64,000 nucleotides of DNA from QHXW01 sp963752965 (GTDB lineage Bacteria > Acidobacteriota > Terriglobia > Bryobacterales > Bryobacteraceae). Shown one piece after another: positions 40,337-48,719 of the stretch. The DNA lies in the NCBI GenBank assembly GCA_963752965.1, contig CAVWAJ010000016.1, forward strand, positions 372,001 through 436,000, read 5' to 3'. The number at the start of each line of letters is the position of its first letter. The first letter of the stretch is position 1. The notes under the pieces are model-generated. The model ran no database searches and was not told the DNA's origin. It was given only the letters and a program-made list of their open reading frames with translations. Both the position numbers and the translations under genes were made by a program.

Positions 40337-42655
40337 ATGGATTTTCTCGAAGGCCTAAACCCACAACAGCGCGAAGCCGTCGCTCATACCGAAGGTCCGC
40401 TTCTCATCCTCGCCGGTGCCGGGAGCGGTAAAACCCGCGTGATCACGCACCGCATCGCGCACCTCGTCAGCCACCATCACGTTCCTCCCTCGGCCATTCT
40501 CGCCGTCACTTTCACCAACAAGGCCGCTGATGAGATGCGCAACCGCGTCGCCTCACTCCTCGCGGGTGAGAACTTGTCTTCGACCCCCAACGTCTCCACT
40601 TTCCATTCGTTCTGCGTGCGCCTGCTGCGCCGGGATGGCGATCCTTTGCAGCAGATCCGCCCCGGGTTCACGCGCCGGTTTTCCATCTACGACGATGACG
40701 ACCAGCTCACCATCATCAAAGCCTCCTATCGCCGTCTCGGGCTCGACGAAAAATTCATGCAGCCCCGCGCCGTGCTCTCGCGCATCAGCCACGCCAAGAA
40801 CCTGAAGAAGACGCCGCAAGACCTCTACCAGGAAGCCACGGAGCCCAACCTCACCAAGATCGCCGTTATTTTTGAGGATTACGAAAAGGCCCTGCATCAG
40901 GCCAACGCGCTCGATTTCGACGACCTCCTGCTCGAGAGCGTGCGCCTTCTCTATCATGACCAGGCCACGCGCGAAAGCTACAACCGCCGCCTGAGCTACC
41001 TCATGATCGACGAGTATCAGGACACCAATCGCAGCCAGTATGAGCTGATGCGTTTGCTGAGCCAGGCGCACAAGAACGTCTGCGTGGTGGGCGACGAGGA
41101 TCAATCCATCTACAGTTGGCGCGGCGCCGATATCCGCAACATCCTCGATTTCGAGCGCGACTATCCGAACGCTCGTACCATCCGCCTGGAGCAGAATTAC
41201 CGTTCCACCAAGAACATCCTCGAAGCCGCCAGCGCGCTCGTGGCCAACAACAAAGAGCGCAAGGGCAAATGGCTATGGACCGACTCCGGCGCTGGCGATC
41301 CCCTGGGTCTCTATAGCGGTTTCGACGCCGAGAACGAAGCGCTCTTCATCGCCGACACCATCGAACGCCTCCTCACCGAAAACCCCACCGAGCGCGTCGC
41401 CATTCTCTACCGCACCAATTTCCAGTCGCGGCAGATCGAGGAAGCTCTCCGCCGTTACGGCCGCAAATACGTCGTCGTGGGCGGATTCAGCTTCTATCAG
41501 CGCGCCGAAGTAAAGGACGTCATCGCCTACCTGAAGCTGGCGCTCTCTCTGCGCGATTCCATCAGCCTGCTGCGCGTCATCAACACGCCCGCGCGTGGCA
41601 TCGGCAAAACCACCGTCGAGCAGATCGAGCGCTACGCGCTGGAGAACAGCCTGGATCTATGGGCCGCCATTGGCCGCATGCTCGACGAGCACCAGTTCCC
41701 CACGCGCGCCCACGCCGCTCTCGATGTCTTTCGCAAGCTCATCCAGGAACTGGCGGAAACGCTGCCGTCCTTGCCTCTGCACGACGCTCTCCGATTTGTC
41801 GAGGACCGCACCGGTTATCGCAAGATGCTCGAGCAGGAAAACAGCATCGAAGCCGAAGGCCGCATCGAAAACCTGGGCGAGCTCGCAAGCGCCGCGGCTG
41901 AAGCAGCCGAGCGTGGCGAGACTGCCGCGGATTTCCTGGACCATGCCGCGTTGGTAGCCGACGCGGACTCCGTCGACGAGCGGGCCCAGGTCAATCTGCT
42001 CACGCTGCACAACGCCAAAGGTCTCGAGTTTCCCTTCGTGTTTCTCGCCGGCCTCGAAGAAGGCCTGTTTCCCCACAGCCGCTCATTCAACTCCGAGGCC
42101 ATGATGGAAGAAGAGCGGCGGCTTTGCTACGTCGGCATGACACGGGCGGAAAAGCGCCTTATCCTGACGTGGGCGCGCTATCGCCGCCGTTTCGGTGGCG
42201 GCGAGCAGGAGCGCTCCATCCCCTCGCGCTTCCTCAGTGAGTTGCCGTCCAACCTGGTCGTCAAGCTGGGCGGCGACGATCAACCGGCTCATCAGGTCGA
42301 TCTCATCGCGGAGCGCGACGAAGTCCGCGAGAGTGTCAAGAAGAACCTGTTCACCGGCAAGACCTACAACTCGCTGGAGAATATATCGCAGTTCTTCTCC
42401 GAGCGCGGCGTCCCGTTTCCTGCCAAGCAGCCCCTGCCCAAGCAGCCGCCGGCCAGCCGCGCTCTGCCCTACCAGGCACCTCCGCCTCCCAAGAAGCCCG
42501 CACGCACTGGCATGACCGTCGAACACCCCAAATACGGCACCGGCACCGTGGTCCGGCGCGAAGGCGAGGGCGATGATGCTAAGATCACCGTGAGCTTCCC
42601 TCGTTACGGTTTAAAGAAGCTCGTAGAAAAATACGCAGGATTGAAAAAAAGCTGA
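40337..42655 (+). CDS. pcrA: UvrD/PcrA-type superfamily 1A DNA helicase
   Basis: A 772-residue helicase. Motif I is LAGAGSGKTRVITHRIA, with the preceding Q motif FLEGLNPQQREAV. Then come motif Ia TFTNKAADEMRNR, motif II MIDEYQDTNRSQYEL, motif III VVGDEDQSIYSWRGAD, motif IV LEQNYRSTKNIL and motifs V-VI (LTLHNAKGLEFPFVF, YVGMTRAEKRLIL). The C-terminal Tudor-like domain (EHPKYGTGTVVRREGEGDDAKITVSFPRYGLKKLVEKYAGL) is the PcrA/UvrD hallmark that contacts RNA polymerase. It unwinds DNA 3' to 5' in repair and replication restart. ATG 40337 is the real start. The longer frame upstream overlaps the ThuA gene. Confidence 0.95.
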   Translation: MDFLEGLNPQQREAVAHTEGPLLILAGAGSGKTRVITHRIAHLVSHHHVPPSAILAVTFTNKAADEMRNRVASLLAGENLSSTPNVSTFHSFCVRLLRRDGDPLQQIRPGFTRRFSIYDDDDQLTIIKASYRRLGLDEKFMQPRAVLSRISHAKNLKKTPQDLYQEATEPNLTKIAVIFEDYEKALHQANALDFDDLLLESVRLLYHDQATRESYNRRLSYLMIDEYQDTNRSQYELMRLLSQAHKNVCVVGDEDQSIYSWRGADIRNILDFERDYPNARTIRLEQNYRSTKNILEAASALVANNKERKGKWLWTDSGAGDPLGLYSGFDAENEALFIADTIERLLTENPTERVAILYRTNFQSRQIEEALRRYGRKYVVVGGFSFYQRAEVKDVIAYLKLALSLRDSISLLRVINTPARGIGKTTVEQIERYALENSLDLWAAIGRMLDEHQFPTRAHAALDVFRKLIQELAETLPSLPLHDALRFVEDRTGYRKMLEQENSIEAEGRIENLGELASAAAEAAERGETAADFLDHAALVADADSVDERAQVNLLTLHNAKGLEFPFVFLAGLEEGLFPHSRSFNSEAMMEEERRLCYVGMTRAEKRLILTWARYRRRFGGGEQERSIPSRFLSELPSNLVVKLGGDDQPAHQVDLIAERDEVRESVKKNLFTGKTYNSLENISQFFSERGVPFPAKQPLPKQPPASRALPYQAPPPPKKPARTGMTVEHPKYGTGTVVRREGEGDDAKITVSFPRYGLKKLVEKYAGLKKS

Positions 42656-42814
42656 ATGAACACCAAGAACATTACCGATAAAGCCGAACGCAAGAAAGTG
42701 AAGCGCGCCGCCCGTAAGAAAGCCGCGCCGAAAGCGAAGCGAGCCGCCGGGGTCGCGCGCGGTTCCCAAAAGAGGAAAGTCAAGAAGATGGTGCAGGGCC
42801 AGCGAAAACGGTAA
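42656..42814 (+). CDS. 52-residue Lys/Arg-rich protein
   Basis: A 53-codon frame starts at the base after the helicase stop codon. The product contains about 23 Lys/Arg and many Ala (ERKKVKRAARKKAAPKAKRA), with no acidic cluster. It resembles the basic tails of bacterial histone H1-like proteins and should bind nucleic acid. Coupling to a DNA helicase gene without any gap suggests a joint role. No database family is claimed. Internal termination of the pcrA transcript is not seen. Confidence 0.6.
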   Translation: MNTKNITDKAERKKVKRAARKKAAPKAKRAAGVARGSQKRKVKKMVQGQRKR

Positions 42815-42841
42815 CCGTGCACGCTTGACGGCGTGCCGTCC

Positions 42842-44347
42842 ATGAATCAGCTCCTTCGTACCAAGAGCATTGACGCGCTGATTGCCGGGTCCGAGGATCC
42901 GGCCGTCCGCCTCCGCAAATCGCTCGGTGTCTGGAGCCTCATGGCGCTCGGTATCGGTGCCGTCATCGGTTCGGGCATTTTCACCGTCACCGGCACCGCG
43001 GCCGCCGGCGAACACTACGTCGTCAAGTCCGTCTTCAAAGCTCCTGTTCTCGACCTGCTACTGAACGGCGGCAACGCGGCGACACTCACCGGACGCGCCG
43101 GCGCCGGGCCAGCCATTTCGCTCTCGTTCGTGCTCGTGGCTATCGCCTGCGGGTTCGCTGCGCTCTGCTACGCCGAGCTCGCCTCGATGATCCCCATCGC
43201 CGGCAGCGCCTACACGTACGCCTACGCCACGCTCGGCGAGATCTTCGCCTGGATCATTGGCTGGGACCTCATCCTCGAATACGCCTTCTCCAATATGAGC
43301 GTCGCTGTCGGCTTCTCGGCCTACTTCAACGACATCCTCGATAACTTATTCGGCTTTCATTTGCCGAAACAACTCTCTGAACCCGCCATTGTCGAGGGCC
43401 AGTTCACCGGCAGTTGGTTCAACGTTCCGGCGTTGCTGATTCTCCTGGCGCTCAGCTATCTACTCGTGCGCGGTGTCCGCGAGAGCGCGGAAGCCAACAA
43501 CGTGATCGTCCTCGTCAAGATTGGCGCAATTCTCCTGTTCGTCTTCGGAGCCGCCGGAGCCGTCAACACCGGCCACTGGCATCCCTTCATGCCCAACGGG
43601 TATTCCGGCGTGCTCACCGGCGGCGCCATCGTCTTCTTCACCTATATCGGTTTCGATTCCGTCTCCACTGCGGCCGAGGAGTGCAAGAAACCGCAGCGCG
43701 ACATGCCTTGGGGCATTTTCGGCACACTCGTAATTTGTGCTTTACTCTATGCCTCCGTTGCGCTCGTTCTCACCGGAATCGCCGATTGGCGCTCTTTGAA
43801 CAACGATGCGCCCGTCGCCAACGCCCTCAAAGCTCTCGGCATGAACCGCCTCCGCCTGATCGTCACGGCCGGTGCCTTACTCGGCATGCTGTCGTCGCTG
43901 CTCGTTTTTCAGTACGGCCAGGCGCGCATCTGGTTCGCCATGTCGCGCGACCGCCTCCTGCCCAGCTTGTTCTCGCGCGTCCATCCGCGTTTCCAGACCC
44001 CTCACGTCAGCACCTGGCTCGCCGGACTCCTCGTCGGAATCCCTGCTGGTATATTCGACATCAGCTGGTTCGCGGATCTCTCGAACATCGGCACGCTCTT
44101 CGCCTTCATCGTCGTTTCGATGGGCGTCATCGTCCTCCGTAAGAACCAGCCCGCCCGTCCCCGTGGATTCCGCGTGCCCTGGGTTCCTTTCACACCCATC
44201 GTGTCCATCGTCTGCTGCCTCGTCCTCATGATCAGCCTGCCGCTCGAAACCTGGATCCGTTTCTTCGCCTGGCTCGTCATCGGCCTCGTCATCTACTTCC
44301 TGTTCGGCCGACACCGCAGCACATTGCGCGACACCGTTAGCAACTAG
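42842..44347 (+). CDS. APC-family amino-acid permease
   Basis: A 501-residue protein with about 12-13 transmembrane helices. The conserved first helix GVWSLMALGIGAVIGSGIFTVTG carries the GIG/GSGIF substrate-binding motif of the APC superfamily. FFTYIGFDSVSTAAEECKKPQRDMPWGI, the helix 6-7 region typical of cationic amino-acid transporter-like (CAT/YfnA) members, follows. It probably takes up amino acids by proton symport. Start ATG 42842 was chosen over GTG 42833. It sits 27 bp after the basic protein gene and 33 bp before an aminotransferase gene, suggesting uptake and use of amino acids. Confidence 0.9.
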   Translation: MNQLLRTKSIDALIAGSEDPAVRLRKSLGVWSLMALGIGAVIGSGIFTVTGTAAAGEHYVVKSVFKAPVLDLLLNGGNAATLTGRAGAGPAISLSFVLVAIACGFAALCYAELASMIPIAGSAYTYAYATLGEIFAWIIGWDLILEYAFSNMSVAVGFSAYFNDILDNLFGFHLPKQLSEPAIVEGQFTGSWFNVPALLILLALSYLLVRGVRESAEANNVIVLVKIGAILLFVFGAAGAVNTGHWHPFMPNGYSGVLTGGAIVFFTYIGFDSVSTAAEECKKPQRDMPWGIFGTLVICALLYASVALVLTGIADWRSLNNDAPVANALKALGMNRLRLIVTAGALLGMLSSLLVFQYGQARIWFAMSRDRLLPSLFSRVHPRFQTPHVSTWLAGLLVGIPAGIFDISWFADLSNIGTLFAFIVVSMGVIVLRKNQPARPRGFRVPWVPFTPIVSIVCCLVLMISLPLETWIRFFAWLVIGLVIYFLFGRHRSTLRDTVSN

Positions 44348-44380
44348 CGCGCCACGCGCTCCACCGCGTAAAATAGCGTA

Positions 44381-45583
44381 ATGGCTAGTCCATCCGACAA
44401 TTTCTATCGCATCCAGAAGCTGCCCCCCTACGTGTTTGCCGTCATCAATGAGATGAAGGCCAAGGCACGCGCGGCACAGCAGGATGTCATCGATCTCGGC
44501 ATGGGCAATCCCGATGGCGCAACCCCGCGCGCGGTCGTTAACAAGCTCGTCGAAGCTTCACGCAACGCCAAGAATCATCGCTACTCGCAATCGCGCGGCA
44601 TCGCCCGGCTCCGCGAGGAAATCGTCAAGCGCTATCAGCGCAAGTACAACGTCGCGCTCGACCCCGAATCCGAAGCCATCGTCACTATCGGCGCCAAGGA
44701 CGCCCTCGCGCACCTGCTGTTCGCCATCATCGGCCCGGGCGACGTCGTGGTCTCACCCAACCCGGCGTATCCCATCCACCAGTACGGCGTCCTTATGGCC
44801 GAAGGCCAGGCCTGCATGCTGCCCATGCCCGACGCCGCCACGTTCCTAAACGGCCTCGAAGACGTTTACCGCTCCGGTTCGCGTCCCAAGGTGATCCTGA
44901 TTTCGTTCCCGCATAATCCCACTACAGTTTGCGTCGGTCTCGATTTCCTCCGCGAAATCATTCGCCTGGCCCGCCATTACGGCTCCTACGTGGTGCACGA
45001 TTTCGCCTATGCCGATCTCGGCTTCGACGGTTACGTGCCGCCCAGCATCCTCCAGGTCGAAGGCGCCAAGGACGTCGCCGTCGAGATCTTCTCCATGTCA
45101 AAGAGTTACAACATGGCCGGCTGGCGTGTGGGATTCTGCCTCGGCAATCCGAAGGTCATCGGCGCGCTCGCCCGCATCAAGAGCTATCTCGATTACGGCG
45201 TCTTCCAGCCCATCCAGATTGCCTCCATCATCGCGTTGCGCGAGTGTGATGAGGATACCGAAAAGATCCGCACGCTCTACCAGCATCGCCGGGACGTGCT
45301 GATCCAAGGCCTGCACCGCGCAGGCTGGACCGTCGATCCGCCCCGCGGCACCATGTTCGTCTGGGCGCCCGTGCCCGAGCCCTATCGCGCCGAAGGCTCG
45401 CTCGAATTCGCCAAGCTGCTTATGAAGGAAGCGCTCGTCGCCGTTTCGCCGGGTATCGGCTTCGGCCCGCTCGGGGAAGGCTTCGTGCGCTTCGCCCTGG
45501 TCGAAAACGATCAGCGCACTCGCCAGGCCTTACGCTCCATCAAGCAGTTCCTGGCTCGCAAACCGGTGCTGGCGGGCAAGTAG
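44381..45583 (+). CDS. PLP-dependent aminotransferase, AlaA/AlaC-like
   Basis: A 400-residue fold-type I aminotransferase. It has LGMGNPDGATP, HRYSQSRGIARLREEIVKRYQRKYNV, the phosphate-binding TIGAKDALAHLLFAI, substrate-binding NPAYPIHQYG, Asn/Asp contacts in FPHNPTTVCV and VHDFAYADLGFDG, and the PLP Lys in SMSKSYNMAGWRVGF. C-terminal Arg is in FVRFALVENDQRTRQALR. The pattern matches alanine/LL-diaminopimelate-like aminotransferases (AlaC group), using 2-oxoglutarate or pyruvate. It follows an amino-acid permease with no terminator, so they probably form one operon. Confidence 0.88.
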   Translation: MASPSDNFYRIQKLPPYVFAVINEMKAKARAAQQDVIDLGMGNPDGATPRAVVNKLVEASRNAKNHRYSQSRGIARLREEIVKRYQRKYNVALDPESEAIVTIGAKDALAHLLFAIIGPGDVVVSPNPAYPIHQYGVLMAEGQACMLPMPDAATFLNGLEDVYRSGSRPKVILISFPHNPTTVCVGLDFLREIIRLARHYGSYVVHDFAYADLGFDGYVPPSILQVEGAKDVAVEIFSMSKSYNMAGWRVGFCLGNPKVIGALARIKSYLDYGVFQPIQIASIIALRECDEDTEKIRTLYQHRRDVLIQGLHRAGWTVDPPRGTMFVWAPVPEPYRAEGSLEFAKLLMKEALVAVSPGIGFGPLGEGFVRFALVENDQRTRQALRSIKQFLARKPVLAGK

Positions 45584-45627
45584 AGCCGGGTCGATACTGC
45601 CACGCCTCCGCGGTCGCTCCATTTTAG

Positions 45628-45975
45628 TTGCAACTAAGTTGTAGGTATCCGCACACCCATAAGCGCAGCCAAGCCGCCGTGTCGTCAACTCGGCCTCTGA
45701 TGCTCACTCTCTTCAACCTGCCCCACGTCCGCCTCCTCCGTGGCATAGATCATTTTTGCAAATCACTTGCAATAAGTAATGGGCTTGCCGTACTATTGCT
45801 TAATCGCGATGAAGACCGAATTTTTGGCTCCTGCTTGTTGGTCTAGCCTGCCGCTATTCGCTGTGGATTTGCCCCATTTCGTCGCTTATAGCCACGCGGT
45901 CAAGGAACCCCGACAACCTGGAAATCTATTCGCTGAGCCCGCCAGGGAGGCCTGATATTAGCAACTCATTTGCAA
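45628..45975. promoter_or_regulatory. Three Fur-like TTGCAA dyads in an intergenic region
   Basis: TTGCAA-N5-TTGCAA-like dyads occur at 45628-45644 (TTGCAA CTAAG TTGTAG), 45756-45772 (TTGCAA ATCAC TTGCAA) and 45959-45975 (TAGCAA CTCAT TTGCAA). The spacing is constant. They fill the ~450-nt gap between the aminotransferase and the outer-membrane/cytochrome c genes. The pattern resembles Fur-family (metal-responsive) operators. No other feature was found in the gap. Confidence 0.5.
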
Positions 45976-46034
45976 ACATCGTTTCGGTCACTGCACTTGG
46001 AATTCGCAGGTGTCTTGCCCTGCTCCTCGTTCTG

Positions 46035-46874
46035 TTGTGGCCTTGCTCTCAGTTGTTCGCGCAAGAGAGCCCCTATATCGTGACATACGACCACCACCTG
46101 GAAGAGCCCGGAAACCTCGAGGTCGAGTATTTCTCCACGTTCGGAACTCAGCGCGCCGGCAATGACTTTCATGCGTATTGGATGGAGTTTGAATACGGCA
46201 CCACGGCTTGGTGGACCACCGAGTTCTACCTTGACGGACAAACCACTTTCCAGGACAGTACGCTCTTCACCGGCTTCCGCTGGGAGAACCGTTTCCGCCC
46301 TCTCCGGACCGAGCACTTCATCAATCCGGTGGTCTATATCGAGTACGAGAATATCAGCGAGGCCGACAAGATCATCAAAGAAGTCGAGGGCCACGATGTC
46401 GCATCCGATCACGCCGATTCGAATGCAGCCCTGAGGAAGACTCACAACCACGAACTCGAATTCAAGCCCATCCTCTCGAAGGACTTCCATGGCTGGAACT
46501 TCGCCGTCAATCCCCTGGCCACCAAGAACCTGTCTCCCAATAACCCCTGGGAATTCGGCTACGCGATGGGCCTCAGCCGTCCGTTGGCACTCAGGGCTTC
46601 CGCCAGAAGATGCGCCTTCTGCCTGGAGAATTTCATCGCCGCTGTAGAGCTTTACGGAGGCCTCGGCGACACGCAGAGTTTCGGCCTCCACCAAACTTCG
46701 CATTACCTCGCCCCCGCAGTGGCCTGGAATCTGCCTTCCGGCTGGACTGTGCGGCTGTCGCCTGGATTTGGTTTGAATGATAGCAGCCACCGCCTTCTGT
46801 TGCGGTGGGGCCTTTCCAGGGAGTTCTTCGGCTTCGGAGAGATACTGCACGGCTTGTTCGGAGGCCGCCCATGA
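46035..46874 (+). CDS. Exported beta-rich, His-rich putative outer-membrane protein
   Basis: A ~279-residue protein. The frame upstream of the first usable codon (TTG 46035) still reads like a signal peptide (IRRCLALLLVLLWPCSQLFAQ), but no ATG, GTG or TTG precedes it, so the true start is unresolved. The body has alternating aromatic strands (GNLEVEYFSTFGTQRAGNDFHAYWMEFEYGTTAWWTTEFYLDGQTTFQD), as in outer-membrane barrels, and a His/Asp-rich segment (EGHDVASDHADSNAALRKTHNHELEF) that could bind metal. It overlaps the cytochrome c gene by four bases. The facing open frame on the other strand is rejected as antisense. Confidence 0.6.
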   Translation: MWPCSQLFAQESPYIVTYDHHLEEPGNLEVEYFSTFGTQRAGNDFHAYWMEFEYGTTAWWTTEFYLDGQTTFQDSTLFTGFRWENRFRPLRTEHFINPVVYIEYENISEADKIIKEVEGHDVASDHADSNAALRKTHNHELEFKPILSKDFHGWNFAVNPLATKNLSPNNPWEFGYAMGLSRPLALRASARRCAFCLENFIAAVELYGGLGDTQSFGLHQTSHYLAPAVAWNLPSGWTVRLSPGFGLNDSSHRLLLRWGLSREFFGFGEILHGLFGGRP

Positions 46875-47275
46875 AGACAAATTCGGTGCGGCTCACGGTG
46901 CTGGTCACAGTGGCGGTTACATGCCTGGCTTCCGGACAGCAGCGAAGGTCGAGGAATGATGAATCTGCCGATGTGGTATTCGCGAGAGTTCCGGGCAAGG
47001 CCCAAGCCAAATGCAACCCATTTGCAAACGATCCCAATGCGCCGGCCGCAGGCAAGAAGCTTTTCGAACAGCATTGCGCCGAGTGCCACGGCGAGGGGGC
47101 CAATGGCGCAAAGAGGGGCCCAAGCCTGCGTGCCAAAGCGGTGCAGCGAGCAACGTCGGGAGAGATATTTTGGATTCTCACGAACGGGGTTGTGCGGCGC
47201 GGCATGCCCGCCTGGTCCAAGCTGCCCGCCGAGCAGCGCTGGCAGATCATCACCTGGCTCAGGAGCATCCAGTAG
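46871..47275 (+). CDS. Small exported c-type cytochrome
   Basis: A 134-residue protein. A signal peptide (VRLTVLVTVAVTCLASG) is followed by a monoheme domain with the CxxCH motif HCAECHGEGANGAKRG, and the axial Met in NGVVRRGMPAWSKL, then LPAEQRWQIITWLRSIQ. It probably carries electrons in the periplasm, as small class I cytochromes do. The start overlaps the end of the upstream gene (ATGA). Three Fur-like dyads lie upstream of the pair. Confidence 0.87.
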   Translation: MKTNSVRLTVLVTVAVTCLASGQQRRSRNDESADVVFARVPGKAQAKCNPFANDPNAPAAGKKLFEQHCAECHGEGANGAKRGPSLRAKAVQRATSGEIFWILTNGVVRRGMPAWSKLPAEQRWQIITWLRSIQ

Positions 47276-47280
47276 CGAAA

Positions 47281-47766
47281 CTATCGGACGTCCACCGGCA
47301 GGCTCACTTCCACCGTCTTCGGTGGAAAACACATTGTGTCGTTGCAAGCCTGGTACCTTAGCTTGCCTGCCAGAATCGCCTGGCCACCGGTCGCATCCGC
47401 CGGAACTTTGAATTTCGTCGCTATCTCGAAATTGCCGGTGAATACCGAGAGCGGCTGATCGGGTGAGAACTGGTACTTCTCGTCGTGCGCCTTCGGGTAG
47501 GCCACCGCTTCCACTTCGAGCGGCGCAGCCGTCCAGTTCAGTTTGAGCGGAATCAAATACGATTCGTGCGGCGCATCGCTGTTCACGTGGTAGCCTGGCC
47601 GAAGCGTCACCGCGATCTTCGCCGTCACCTCTGAGTTTCGCTTGGCCACCACTTTTTGGGGCGGCGCCACCGTCAGGATCGCGTTACTTTGCGCGAACAA
47701 ACAGGGCAGGAGCGGAAGGATCGCTAGGAGCCTGGAGCAGTTCTTGTATGCCATCTTCGAATTCAC
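47281..47766 (-). CDS. DsbD N-terminal-domain-like periplasmic protein
   Basis: A 161-residue exported protein. After the signal peptide (NCSRLLAILPLLPCLFAQS), it has the immunoglobulin-like domain of DsbD-N/DsbC-like type: AKIAVTLRPGYHVNSDAP, YPKAHDEKYQF and the redox pair in RYQACNDTMCFPPKTVEVSLPV (C-x4-C). Such a domain passes electrons from DsbD to periplasmic thioredoxin-like proteins. Met 47754 is an alternative start. Its 5' end overlaps the TlpA-like gene by about 70 nt in another frame, an unusually long overlap. The pair suggests a cytochrome c maturation or metal-related redox role. Confidence 0.8.
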   Translation of the reverse strand: MNSKMAYKNCSRLLAILPLLPCLFAQSNAILTVAPPQKVVAKRNSEVTAKIAVTLRPGYHVNSDAPHESYLIPLKLNWTAAPLEVEAVAYPKAHDEKYQFSPDQPLSVFTGNFEIATKFKVPADATGGQAILAGKLRYQACNDTMCFPPKTVEVSLPVDVR

Positions 47767-48253
47767 TTTTTCCCGTCAGCCCCACGTGAATGGAAGCTAT
47801 GCCGCCGTCGCGATCGATCAGCAGCGTCGTGGGCAGCGCCTCCAGATCGCCATACAGCCTGGCCACGTCATCGTTGCCCAGCACCAGCCGGTAATTGATG
47901 CCGCGCTCTTGCGCAAACGGCTTCACCGCGTCCCAGCCGTCGTCGTCCATGGCCACGCCGAGCACTGCGAATCCCTTGTCCTTATTCTGCCGCTCGAACT
48001 CCTGGAACCATGGAATCTCCACCTTGCACGGTCCACACCACGTCGCCCAGAAGTCCAGCAGAACCACTTTGCCGCGGTAATCCGACAGATGCACCGTCTG
48101 CCCGTTCGCATCCTTCAGCGCAAAATCCGGCGCCTTCTTGCGCTCCTTGTGAGGCCTCAGCGAAGCCGCCCTCACCGTCCGCGGCGAACTCGAACACCCT
48201 GAACCAACCAACAGCGCAATGGCCACCGCGGCGCTCACCCGAGCAACGTGCAC
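47684..48253 (-). CDS. TlpA-like thiol-disulfide lipoprotein
   Basis: A 189-residue protein starting at GTG 48253, which has GGAG 5 nt upstream. A lipoprotein signal (VSAAVAIALLVGSGC) precedes a redoxin domain: APDFALKDANGQTVHLSDYRGKVVLLDFWATWCGPCKVEIPWFQEF, with the WCGPC active site and LPTTLLIDRDGGI (cis-Pro). It matches TlpA/ResA family proteins that reduce apocytochrome c or other thiols in the periplasm. Upstream residues in the longer frame are not plausible. It is transcribed just before the DsbD-N-like gene. Confidence 0.88.
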   Translation of the reverse strand: MHVARVSAAVAIALLVGSGCSSSPRTVRAASLRPHKERKKAPDFALKDANGQTVHLSDYRGKVVLLDFWATWCGPCKVEIPWFQEFERQNKDKGFAVLGVAMDDDGWDAVKPFAQERGINYRLVLGNDDVARLYGDLEALPTTLLIDRDGGIASIHVGLTGKSEFEDGIQELLQAPSDPSAPALFVRAK

Positions 48254-48279
48254 AAAATCTCCTCTACACCCATTATAGT

Positions 48280-48672
48280 TCAGGGATCGTAAACGACCCG
48301 CTTCCATTCCACTCGCGGCTTCTGAAAGTTGACCAACAACGCCAGCTTGATACTCGATGCCTTCAAGTAATTGACGCACTGCGCAATGTGTTCGTTAGCA
48401 AATCGATCCACACACTTCAATTCCACAATGAGCCGTTCCTCCACAAGTATGTCAGCCATGTAATCTCCTACGCACTGACCCTTGTACTCTACCGGAAACG
48501 AAGCCTGCGCTTTAGCCTGGAGACCTCGCAACCCAAGTTCTCGGACAAGTGCCCGCTCGTACACCTTCTCCAAAAACCCCGCCCCCAAAACGTTAGCAAC
48601 CTCGTAAACGGCCCCAATGACCCGTTCCGCCAACTCGTTCAGCTTTTCCCATTCGCGTGTATTCGCGTCCAT
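48280..48672 (-). CDS. GxxExxY protein
   Basis: A 130-residue protein of the GxxExxY family. The eponymous motif is in VLGAGFLEKVYERAL, then VEYKGQCVGDYMADILVEERLIVELKCVDRFANEHIAQCVNYL. The D-x-V/L then ELK arrangement resembles a PD-(D/E)xK nuclease core. Such genes are widespread, scattered, sometimes tandem, and of unproven function. The gene stands alone between TlpA and the HExxH-protein gene. Confidence 0.85.
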   Translation of the reverse strand: MDANTREWEKLNELAERVIGAVYEVANVLGAGFLEKVYERALVRELGLRGLQAKAQASFPVEYKGQCVGDYMADILVEERLIVELKCVDRFANEHIAQCVNYLKASSIKLALLVNFQKPRVEWKRVVYDP

Positions 48673-48719
48673 TCGCGGCCCAAAGTATTTGTTCCCGTTG
48701 CGCCCCGAAACTCTCCGCC

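Noticed and set aside
45966..46880. 304-codon minus-strand ORF
   Set aside because: The plus strand has a signal peptide, beta-barrel pattern and coupling to cytochrome c. The minus frame has none of these.
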